Shown: positions 52,003 to 58,814 of the stretch, piece after piece
Layout of the letters: each line of letters starts with the position of its first letter
How positions within the stretch are numbered: position 1 is the first letter of the stretch
The notes under the pieces: generated by a model
What the model was told of the DNA's origin: nothing
Databases searched by the model: none
The model's input: only the letters and a program-made list of their open reading frames with translations
NCBI GenBank assembly: GCA_949878435.1
Contig: CATLAK010000021.1
Location: forward strand, 1 to 58,814
Origin: an uncultured Lachnospiraceae bacterium
GTDB taxonomy: Bacteria > Bacillota > Clostridia > Lachnospirales > Lachnospiraceae
DNA: 58,814 nt
Direction of reading: 5' to 3'
Translations under genes and position numbers: made by a program

Positions 52003-52656
52003 TTATCTGTTCTTCTGATAAATAGCCGTCAGCTCCTGCAGCCGCGTCATCAATTCATCATCCACAATGTCCAGCCCCAAACCTTGCATCATCTGACGAA
52101 ACACCATAAATTTCCGATAGGATGTTTCCAATGAATCATCAAAAATCATGGGATTCATCCAAACATTCGCCGCAAGTATGACCAGTTCCGCCAATTCCTC
52201 TGGATAATCTGTCTGAATCGACCCGTCCGAAATCCCCTGTCTGATAATCGGCAGAATATAATCAGGCGCTGCCTCCTCCACAGTTTCACGGAAGATACTA
52301 AAGAGCAGTCTTGGATTGTGACCTAAGTCAGGCGCCACTGTGAAGATTTCATCCTGAACCGGTCTGTTAACAGACTCCATAAAGAGAGTTTTAAGCTTTT
52401 CCTTGCCAGTAAAACCAGCCCGGTCCCGCACATCCGCCAGCATTTTATTTGATTCTTCTGTCATCCTGTCTGTGACAGCAACCAAAATATCCTCTTTCGA
52501 TTTAAAATGATGGTAAATCGCTCCCTTGCTGAGACCTCCCAGCTGCCCGATAATGTCCTGAATAGAGGTACGCTCATATCCCTTTTCCAAGAACAGACGA
52601 AGTGCAACATCCACAATCAGGTTAACGGTTTCCTCTGGGTGTTTATTCCTCGCCAC
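52003..52656 (-). CDS. TetR/AcrR-family regulator
   Basis: 217 residues. The N-terminal TetR helix-turn-helix (about 8-58: FLEKGYERTSIQDIIGQLGG, LSKGAIYHHFKSKEDIL) binds DNA; the rest is a helical ligand domain. GTG start with AGGAGG 8 nt upstream. It lies 87 bp before the MFS gene on the same strand. A palindrome sits ahead of each gene, so it probably represses both and is released by a pump substrate. Confidence 0.95.
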   Translation of the reverse strand: MARNKHPEETVNLIVDVALRLFLEKGYERTSIQDIIGQLGGLSKGAIYHHFKSKEDILVAVTDRMTEESNKMLADVRDRAGFTGKEKLKTLFMESVNRPVQDEIFTVAPDLGHNPRLLFSIFRETVEEAAPDYILPIIRQGISDGSIQTDYPEELAELVILAANVWMNPMIFDDSLETSYRKFMVFRQMMQGLGLDIVDDELMTRLQELTAIYQKNR

Positions 52657-52670
52657 CTCATTTACCTCCT

Positions 52671-52690
52671 ATCACACCAATGGTATGTTT
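52671..52690. promoter_or_regulatory. Putative TetR operator before the TetR gene
   Basis: ACATACC-A-TTGGTGTG is an imperfect inverted repeat on the minus strand, sharing ACATACC with the site before the MFS gene. It lies 15-35 bp upstream of the TetR start. Confidence 0.5.
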
Positions 52691-52692
52691 AC

Positions 52693-53793
52693 TTATTCAT
52701 CATCACTATATTTCTTTACCATTTTTTCAAAATCTGCCCTGACCTCCGTGAATGCCTTCAACAACTTTTGGGAAAACATACCGCTTTGCCCGTTTATAAT
52801 CAGCTGATAAGCCTTATCTGTGCTATAAGCCGCCTTGTATACACGCTTTGAAGTAAGTGCATCATATATGTCAACCAAGGCAACAATCTGTGCAGCAATG
52901 CTGATTTCTTCACCTTTAAGCCCATCCGGGTATCCGTTTCCGTCATATTTTTCATGATGATGTCTTGCAATATCATACGCATATTCACAAAACGTTTCAT
53001 CATCTATATGAACCACTCTCTTTATCATCTCAGCTCCCTTAGTCGTGTGAGATTTTATAACTTCAAACTCGTCCGGCGTCAGCTTTCCCGGCTTTAAAAT
53101 AATGTTGTCTGGGATAACGATCTTTCCAATATCGTGAAGTCCGGAAGCTCTTCCGATTATTTCTATTTTCTCTGGTGTGAGTTCATACTCCGGATAAAGA
53201 TTCATGACACAGGTGCCAAGACACACACAGAATCCGCGTACCCTTTTTATGTGCTGCTCTGATTCCAAATTTCTAAATTCGACAATATTACTCAACACAT
53301 CGATCATCACTTCATTCATGTGCCGAAGCTGCGTCGCCTGTTTTCTCAAAATCACATATTGTTTCGTCAGTTTCTCCGCCTGCCCTTTGACCGTAATTTC
53401 CAGCTGAAGTTTATACTGGAAGAAATAAAGGACATTCTTAACCAGCTGCTTTACGACTTCCGCATGAAATGGTTTTTTGATATAGCTTACTACGCCATAT
53501 TCATATCCTTTCTTCTCAAATTCAACCGAACCTTCACCTGTAATCATGACAAACGGAAGTAAGGTCAAAAGTTTTCTTTTGTTTAAATATTCCAGCATTT
53601 GAAAACCATCCATGACAGGCATGGTATAATCCAGCAGGACGACTGCAATTGATTGTACATTTTTCCTTAAAAGGTCAAGCCCCTCTTTCCCGTTTCCTGC
53701 CTCCAAAATTTTATATTCATCTTGGAAAATATCCGCCAGCATGGTGCGGCTGATATCATCATCGTCGATAATTAAGATTGTGTCACGCTTCAT
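52693..53793 (-). CDS. HD-GYP response regulator (cyclic-di-GMP phosphodiesterase)
   Basis: 366 residues. The receiver domain (1-120) has LIIDDDD and phospho-acceptor Asp55 (VVLLDYTMPVMDG). A helical linker (about 125-165) leads to the HD-GYP domain: ASGLHDIGKIVIPDN for the HD pair, SHTTKGAEMI, then HHEKYDGNGYPDGLKGEEI for the GYP signature. It should break down cyclic-di-GMP when phosphorylated. It lies 23 bp after the FapA-like gene, so the two share a transcript. Confidence 0.95.
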   Translation of the reverse strand: MKRDTILIIDDDDISRTMLADIFQDEYKILEAGNGKEGLDLLRKNVQSIAVVLLDYTMPVMDGFQMLEYLNKRKLLTLLPFVMITGEGSVEFEKKGYEYGVVSYIKKPFHAEVVKQLVKNVLYFFQYKLQLEITVKGQAEKLTKQYVILRKQATQLRHMNEVMIDVLSNIVEFRNLESEQHIKRVRGFCVCLGTCVMNLYPEYELTPEKIEIIGRASGLHDIGKIVIPDNIILKPGKLTPDEFEVIKSHTTKGAEMIKRVVHIDDETFCEYAYDIARHHHEKYDGNGYPDGLKGEEISIAAQIVALVDIYDALTSKRVYKAAYSTDKAYQLIINGQSGMFSQKLLKAFTEVRADFEKMVKKYSDDE

Positions 53794-53816
53794 ATTCTAT
53801 CCATACTTTCTTTATT

Positions 53817-55919
53817 TTATAGTTTAACCATTACTACCGTTTTGTTTCTAAGTTTAAATATAACCCTGCTCACCTGCGCTGGAAGCATATATTTTATAGA
53901 ATTGATCTCGATGATACTTCCCTCGTATGCATTGCCTCTGACACATACAGGCGCTTTCATGTCCTGATCCGTCATGTTGGCAAGCTTGGAAATCTCAGCA
54001 TCCAAATCCGCAAGTTCATGATCCTTTGCCACAATTGAATAATTAAGCTTTTTCAAAGCCTCCTCTGCAAGCTCTCTTTTGGTCGGAAGGGATTTTAAGA
54101 CTTTGTTCCATCCTTCTTCCAAGGCAGACAGTTCGCTTAAAATCTGTTCCCTCCTTTCTGCAAACTTTACTTGTTCCCTGTCATAGATTTTGTTTCTGCC
54201 TATATCGAGATAGGTCCTGAGATGAGAACTGTTCCCCAGGTTATACGTATCTACTCCTTTTACCGCACAGATTCTTCCGCCCAGCAGCATCCCCTTGCTT
54301 CCCGATACTATAACTTTCCCCAGGGTATTAATATCGCTATTCATAATATAGTTTGCCTTGACATTTCCACCGGCATTAATATTTGCCGCTTCAAAGAAAC
54401 TTCCAGAGACTTCGCCGCCTGCCTCAATAAAGCAGTCACGCTTAGAACAGCTTCCCTTCTTGATCATGACATTGCCGCCGGCAATCAGCCTTGCCGTTTC
54501 AACATTGTGCTCAACGATGATATCTCCCGCTGCCTTAATGTATCCTCCGGAAAAAACACTGCCGATTACATAAACCGAACCATCCACTTCCAGCTTTCCT
54601 GTGACAGAAGTAACATCTTCACGCACAACAATCATATTGGAAATCACAATCCTGCCGTTTGAATACTCGAATTTCCCACTCATCTTCGCAATGTAAGTCA
54701 CTCCGTCCGGTGCAATTCCAAATCCGACTCCCTTAAGCGGCTTTTTTTCAAGACCATTGTTGGCATGAATCACTTCACCAAATACATTCTTGCCGTCCAC
54801 CCCTTTTTCTGCAGGATGATAGACCGCCAGTTTTTCTCCCTCGTCAACCATTTCAAAGGCTTCTATGTTTACGTAGTCAACGCCTCCATCCGGAAGCGGC
54901 GCCGGAATACGGGGCAGATCGATTCTTACGTAAAATTCATACCATCCATCCTTACCTGTCTTGGCAGGAATCCCCTCTGCGATAAGGACCTTTTCATTCA
55001 TTCTCCGCTTTTTAATCATTTCCGTAATCGCATCATGCTTGATTCCCAGAATAATTCCTCTCAGTTCCAGATCCTTCAAAATATCCTCTTCCGTAACCAT
55101 ATTACCGGGAATCCATGGAATATATGCATAAGCCTTATTTCCATTATCTTCTATTAAAATGCTGAATTCCTTTGCCCGGAGGGAATCGATATTTAATTCC
55201 ATCTCCGTGCTGGCGACATTTTTTGATTCTTTTCTATTTAATAGATTTAAGCGCCTTTCCATCATATCGCTGCTGGAATAAATCAACTTTGCATAAGACG
55301 ACACATCCAGCCCTGCTTCTAACCCCAGCCGAATCTCCCTCATCTGCCAATGGTTGAACAGACAATTGGTGTAAGTAGATACCATCAGCTTCTTCTCCAG
55401 CCCTAAACGAATTTCCTGCATCTGCATCCAATTATACTTCACGTTTGCATAGGCAGAAACGTCCATTTCCTCATACAGTCCTATTCTGATTTCATGAATC
55501 TGCTGGGCATACATATCATCCGTCAGCCACCTGTCAATGGGCAGCTTCTCTTCCCGCGAGAGCCTGATCTGTTCTAGTTCATCCCCCGCGAATCCTCTGT
55601 CTAGATATGGCATAAGATCAATAGAAGCATAAAAAGATAGTCTGATCTGCTTCATGGTATCAAAACTGTATGCAGGATTGGCATAGACTGAAACATCCAC
55701 CTTATCCTTAAGTCCCATACGAATCTGCTCCATTTGCAGCCAGTTAAATTCAGGCTTGGAATAAATAGATACATCAAGCCCTTCTTCCTTTCCTAAACGA
55801 ATTTCCTGATTTTGTTCATCAGAATATTCAGGGTTTTCTATTACAGGGAATTGCATCTCTGTGTTTTTTATATTGCCAGCTTTTAGAGATTGAATCTGAT
55901 CAAAAGGTACATCACTCAT
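53817..55919 (-). CDS. FapA/DUF342 protein with 26-residue N-terminal repeats
   Basis: About 700 residues. Residues about 20-230 hold seven to eight tandem copies of a 26-residue unit with consensus QIRLGL-x4-DVS-x-YA-x4-Y. Residues about 245-590 match FapA: a first domain (WIPGNMVTEEDILKDLELRGI) and a right-handed beta-helix (KLEVDGSVYVIGSVFSGGYI, IIVEHNVETARLIAGGNVMI). A coiled coil follows (FAERREQILSELSALEEGWN) and a short beta end. No signal peptide, so cytoplasmic. FapA was linked to flagellar assembly in Vibrio. Here the partner is an HD-GYP enzyme, and no flagellar gene is in the window. The exact start among several Met codons is uncertain. Confidence 0.88.
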   Translation of the reverse strand: MSDVPFDQIQSLKAGNIKNTEMQFPVIENPEYSDEQNQEIRLGKEEGLDVSIYSKPEFNWLQMEQIRMGLKDKVDVSVYANPAYSFDTMKQIRLSFYASIDLMPYLDRGFAGDELEQIRLSREEKLPIDRWLTDDMYAQQIHEIRIGLYEEMDVSAYANVKYNWMQMQEIRLGLEKKLMVSTYTNCLFNHWQMREIRLGLEAGLDVSSYAKLIYSSSDMMERRLNLLNRKESKNVASTEMELNIDSLRAKEFSILIEDNGNKAYAYIPWIPGNMVTEEDILKDLELRGIILGIKHDAITEMIKKRRMNEKVLIAEGIPAKTGKDGWYEFYVRIDLPRIPAPLPDGGVDYVNIEAFEMVDEGEKLAVYHPAEKGVDGKNVFGEVIHANNGLEKKPLKGVGFGIAPDGVTYIAKMSGKFEYSNGRIVISNMIVVREDVTSVTGKLEVDGSVYVIGSVFSGGYIKAAGDIIVEHNVETARLIAGGNVMIKKGSCSKRDCFIEAGGEVSGSFFEAANINAGGNVKANYIMNSDINTLGKVIVSGSKGMLLGGRICAVKGVDTYNLGNSSHLRTYLDIGRNKIYDREQVKFAERREQILSELSALEEGWNKVLKSLPTKRELAEEALKKLNYSIVAKDHELADLDAEISKLANMTDQDMKAPVCVRGNAYEGSIIEINSIKYMLPAQVSRVIFKLRNKTVVMVKL

Positions 55920-56028
55920 GTCCATCACCATACTTTTTATAATAAATACACCCATATTATTATACTAAAACTAAAGCAGAAAGTCTACTTTTTTTACCTA
56001 CTGTCAAAAACTCTCATAGGTATATTAT

Positions 56029-56083
56029 AAGCGGCTGCAAAATGAGTGTTTCCACTGATTTCCGACTCATTCGCAACCGCCTA
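56029..56083 (-). terminator. Hairpin after the pilin gene
   Basis: On the minus strand GCGGTTGC-G-AATGAGT pairs with ACTCATT-TT-GCAGCCGC. There is no real T-run after it, so it may stabilise or weakly terminate the pilin message. Confidence 0.5.
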
Positions 56084-56111
56084 TGTACCTTACTTTTTTG
56101 TTTGTTTTTGT

Positions 56112-58391
56112 TTACTTTACTTCTTTTTTCTTTGATGTGATTAGCAGAATTACTGCCGCCGCCATCATAGCAATGCCCACAAAGGTAAATACAAAGGTAC
56201 CCATGCCGCCGGTGCTTGGAAGTTCAAATCCTTTCTTGTTGATGACTGTCTGTGTCGTATTGCCAATCTTATCCGGATTCTTGCCGCCATCTGTAAATGT
56301 CGTCTGGGAAGAATCGATAGTCGTCTTCACCAGCGTCTTTCCATCTGCAGTTTCCGTCCAAGTTGTAGAAGTCGTTATGTGTGTTGCATATTGTACATTC
56401 AGATTGACCTTAACCGGACCTTTCAGCAGATTATATCCTTCTTGCGTCTTTGTCTCCACCAGCCAGTAATCGCCGTTTTCAAGACCTTTGACACCTGCCG
56501 TTCCATCTGCTTTTGTTACCAGATCTCCGCCAATCTTTTGATAAACCTTGCCCGCAACATCTTCAAGCCCTTTCTCCTTTGCCTGTTCTGGAGTCAGCAC
56601 ATTTTCCGTCACGGTGCCGTCTACCAGCCTGTACAGTTCAAATACGACTCCTTCAAGAGGTTTGTTTTCCTCGTTTATCTTTTCGATATCTATCTGGAAG
56701 GTATAGACAACCGTGCTGTCTTCAATCGTATTCTTGCCAGGCTCTTTTCCATAGTTTGGATTATCTTCATCATAGCTGGGGAAGATAGCATTTGAATATT
56801 CCAGCTTGACAGTGTTGGGGTTTCCGGCAGTAGTCGTCTCGGCAGTGTCTAGCAGAACCGCATTATACTCTATTGTAAGTTCTTTCCCTGCAAACTTGTA
56901 ATCGCAGAGCATACTGGAATTAAACTTTACCTTAAATCCATTTTCTCCATACGGTTCCACTGTATAAAATCCAGCCCACCCTTCGCCTTCTGGCAAAGTA
57001 GCTATTCCTTGGAATACCGTCTCATTCTTGTCGGGATCCCACCATCCACCGCTAGGAACTTCTGCCTTGACCACGATGCTGTCTATATCATCCTTCAAGT
57101 TGACAGGCGAATCCGTTACAACAAATTCATTAAGCCTCTTAAAAATAACCTCTGAAGGTATAGTCACTTTCACCCTGTATGGAATCGTATCACCGATTTC
57201 ATAATCGGCATCTTTCCCCCAATTATCAGGATCCGATTTAGGCGCCACTTCCTTCACCAGGTCCGGCTGCTCGTTCATGAAAATAGGCGGCGCCGTTACC
57301 GAAGGGTCCGCAGTTGATACAGGATGCCACACTTCGGTATGGTTTCCGTCAGGCTTAAACCACATATCTCCATAAGGTCCTGAAGTTGAAAAGCTCCATT
57401 CCCACTCATATCCATCCGGCGTAACCTCAAATCCATAAGACGCATCCCCGTCCATGATATATCCGCCAACGGTAGATGTCTCAATCAGCCTATATCTTCC
57501 CAGCGCAAGACCTTCTATCGTAACCTTACCTTCCGCATCCGTCGTAAGATTAAACGCCTCTCCCGTACCTTCCTGATTATCGCTTCCCACTCCATGTGTA
57601 AGTGTTTCCCACTTCGTCGTTGTTTCATTGTATTTCTGCAATACAAAAGTTACGCCCTGCAGAGGGGTTGTCTGTGTTGTACCGGAGATTTTTCCCTCCT
57701 TGTAAAAAGTAATTGCACCGGAGGAACCCACTTCATTTTTGGGATATACATGTACATCATATAGCCATTCCGAACCGTTCGCCGTCATCGGGACTGCTAC
57801 AAGAAACGGCTCTGTCGCCTTAAGCACCGTTGCCGGCGAATTGGTTTCAACGACCAGATAAACCCCCAGTTCCAAATTGTCAAACGAAGCCAAACCGTTC
57901 TCGTCTGTGGTAGCAGTCTTGGCAGCATTATATATATCACTTCCAATCTGCCATTCTGTTACACTCCATTTACCCGACAATCCATTTTCGGATGGATTTA
58001 AAGGATTTACTCCATACTGGCTCTTGATTTCATCCGTTGTCTTCGGAAGTTCCTCCACAGCCTTGCCGTCATACAAATCCATCAGGTAATCTTTGTCTTT
58101 TATTTTATAAATAGTAAACTCGACGCCCTTCAGCCCGCTGGCACCTCCGGGAATCGATCCGGTGATTTCCTGCCCCGTGCCGGGAGAACCTAAAATTAAA
58201 TTCCCGTTTTCATCCTTTGCCTGCACATATTTATGAATCGTAATGCTTCCCTTGGCACTCTCGTCGATTACCGGTGAACCGCCCGTCCCTTCCTGTACCT
58301 CGTCAAGCGCTGCAAGTGCTGTCATGGTAAACATTGACATTAGCATTACAAACGTCACGATTCCTGCTAAAAATTTCCTAAACTTCTTCAT
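56112..58391 (-). CDS. Sortase-assembled backbone pilin (SpaA/Cna-B type)
   Basis: About 759 residues. There is a signal peptide (FLAGIVTFVMLMSMFTMTAL). The pilin motif appears as YDVHVYPKN, whose lysine is used in polymerisation. Several Cna-B/SpaA domains follow, each with an E-box-type motif (GVYLVVETN, GRYRLIETST, YWLVETKTQEGY) that forms internal isopeptide bonds. The C-terminus is the sorting signal LPSTGG, a hydrophobic helix (FVFTFVGIAMMAAAVILLI) and KKKEVK. It is exported, cut by a class C sortase and built into surface pili. No sortase lies in this window. The start at 58391 fits AAAGGA and the signal peptide. Confidence 0.93.
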   Translation of the reverse strand: MKKFRKFLAGIVTFVMLMSMFTMTALAALDEVQEGTGGSPVIDESAKGSITIHKYVQAKDENGNLILGSPGTGQEITGSIPGGASGLKGVEFTIYKIKDKDYLMDLYDGKAVEELPKTTDEIKSQYGVNPLNPSENGLSGKWSVTEWQIGSDIYNAAKTATTDENGLASFDNLELGVYLVVETNSPATVLKATEPFLVAVPMTANGSEWLYDVHVYPKNEVGSSGAITFYKEGKISGTTQTTPLQGVTFVLQKYNETTTKWETLTHGVGSDNQEGTGEAFNLTTDAEGKVTIEGLALGRYRLIETSTVGGYIMDGDASYGFEVTPDGYEWEWSFSTSGPYGDMWFKPDGNHTEVWHPVSTADPSVTAPPIFMNEQPDLVKEVAPKSDPDNWGKDADYEIGDTIPYRVKVTIPSEVIFKRLNEFVVTDSPVNLKDDIDSIVVKAEVPSGGWWDPDKNETVFQGIATLPEGEGWAGFYTVEPYGENGFKVKFNSSMLCDYKFAGKELTIEYNAVLLDTAETTTAGNPNTVKLEYSNAIFPSYDEDNPNYGKEPGKNTIEDSTVVYTFQIDIEKINEENKPLEGVVFELYRLVDGTVTENVLTPEQAKEKGLEDVAGKVYQKIGGDLVTKADGTAGVKGLENGDYWLVETKTQEGYNLLKGPVKVNLNVQYATHITTSTTWTETADGKTLVKTTIDSSQTTFTDGGKNPDKIGNTTQTVINKKGFELPSTGGMGTFVFTFVGIAMMAAAVILLITSKKKEVK

Positions 58392-58433
58392 CCATCTCAT
58401 TCCTTTCTCTATTTTGTGCTTTTTTATCCGCAA

Positions 58434-58706
58434 AAATGTTCTGATACTTTTGTCCTATTTTTCCTTAACTCAGCTATAGCATTTTGTAAAAATTAATTCA
58501 ATTTTTTATAAATAATCTATAAATTTTCAGCACATTTTCTAGTTAATTTTGGAATCTTTTGTTTATTTTTTTCGTATTTTTTTGTTCCCTCTACTGTTAC
58601 ATTTTAATTTTTTGCTTTTTTGAATAAAAAACTTTTCCATATTTAGGCAATCTGCTGAATTTTTTTTGAATACAAAAAACAGGCTCCTACTCTATCCGGT
58701 TAGTTT
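58434..58706 (-). promoter_or_regulatory. AT-rich upstream region of the pilin gene
   Basis: About 270 bases of very AT-rich sequence without a gene. On the minus strand TTGAAT, 17 bp and TATAGC (about 58475-58503) could be the pilin promoter. The stretch ends at the terminator of the partial transposase gene. Confidence 0.4.
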
Positions 58707-58735
58707 CTAAACTATAACCGGATACAGCCTGGCCA
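58672..58735 (-). terminator. Terminator overlapping the end of the transposase gene
   Basis: On the minus strand CAGGCT-GTATCCGGTTA pairs with TAACCGGAT ... AGCCTG, then TTTTTTG. The stem contains the last codons and TAG stop of the partial transposase gene, so it ends transcription of that gene. Confidence 0.75.
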
Positions 58736-58814
58736 ATTTAATCCGTGCGTCCTGCGTCTTAAACTGCCAGTCGATTTTTACACATTCTGCATTACGCCTG
58801 ATAGTCCATGAACG
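58707..58814 (-). mobile_element. C-terminal end of an IS630-like transposase (cut by the window)
   Basis: The last 35 codons of a minus-strand gene that continues beyond the right edge. The residues include KIDWQFKTQDARIKLARLYP, which is the usual end of IS630/DDE-type transposases. It stops at TAG (58707). The rest of the element is outside the window, so its intactness is unknown. Confidence 0.65.

Overview
The window looks like chromosome from a strictly anaerobic, gut-type Firmicute of the Lachnospiraceae (Clostridium cluster XIVa). The case rests on class III ribonucleotide reductase, strong GGAGG ribosome sites, many GTG/TTG starts, FapA/HD-GYP, EFR1 and CD3324-type proteins, an LPXTG pilin and Rpn-family relics. 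The species cannot be named from the sequence. No rRNA, tRNA or CRISPR array was seen.

Layout. 0.1-1.5 kb: two small regulators (XRE, LytTR). 1.7-4.5 kb: nrdD-nrdG. 4.5-5.2 kb: a broken Rpn-type nuclease gene. 5.2-10.7 kb (minus strand): a two-component system followed by an FtsX-type ABC exporter, with a large palindromic element inserted between kinase and ATPase. 10.9-13.4 kb: a LytTR-DUF3021-ABC operon with a clear LytTR-type tandem site upstream. 13.6-15.8 kb: RmlD-like reductase, DegV and Nudix. 15.8-20.6 kb: a likely defence block of two RlaP-like nucleotidyltransferases, Vsr, a C5 methyltransferase with a ribbon-helix-helix-like N-terminus, and an EcoRII-like endonuclease. 20.8-24.1 kb: a GH13 amylase fused to a kinase-like domain, divergent from an AraC regulator. 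24.1-31.5 kb: radical SAM protein, zinc-ribbon/TPM membrane pair, hybrid histidine kinase, EFR1 ferredoxin and carbonic anhydrase.

31.7-32.05 kb carries a second copy of the palindromic element. Then follow an AAA ATPase, a voltage-gated-type K+ channel, a possible glycosyltransferase, two coiled-coil proteins flanking an amylosucrase-like enzyme, another Rpn relic, PH, GNAT, WYL and PepT genes, and a DUF3791/DUF3990-remnant cluster. 44-50.5 kb holds RNHCP/CD3324, a PIN/NYN protein, a frameshifted membrane/beta-helix gene, a glycosyltransferase, a broken GNAT gene and a P-loop protein. 50.6-52.7 kb is an MFS pump with its TetR regulator and paired operator-like palindromes. 52.7-55.9 kb is FapA with 26-residue N-terminal repeats plus an HD-GYP phosphodiesterase. 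56.1-58.4 kb is a sortase-type backbone pilin. The right edge cuts an IS630-like transposase.

The most unusual signal is the pair of palindromic elements at 8284-8583 and 31688-32053. They share a core of about 187 nt with compensatory changes. Each is enclosed by its own perfect inverted repeat, 57 bp in one and 89 bp in the other, and the two outer arms show no clear similarity to each other. Next in interest are the amylase-kinase fusion, the nucleotidyltransferase pair joined to the restriction operon, and the repeat-bearing FapA protein.
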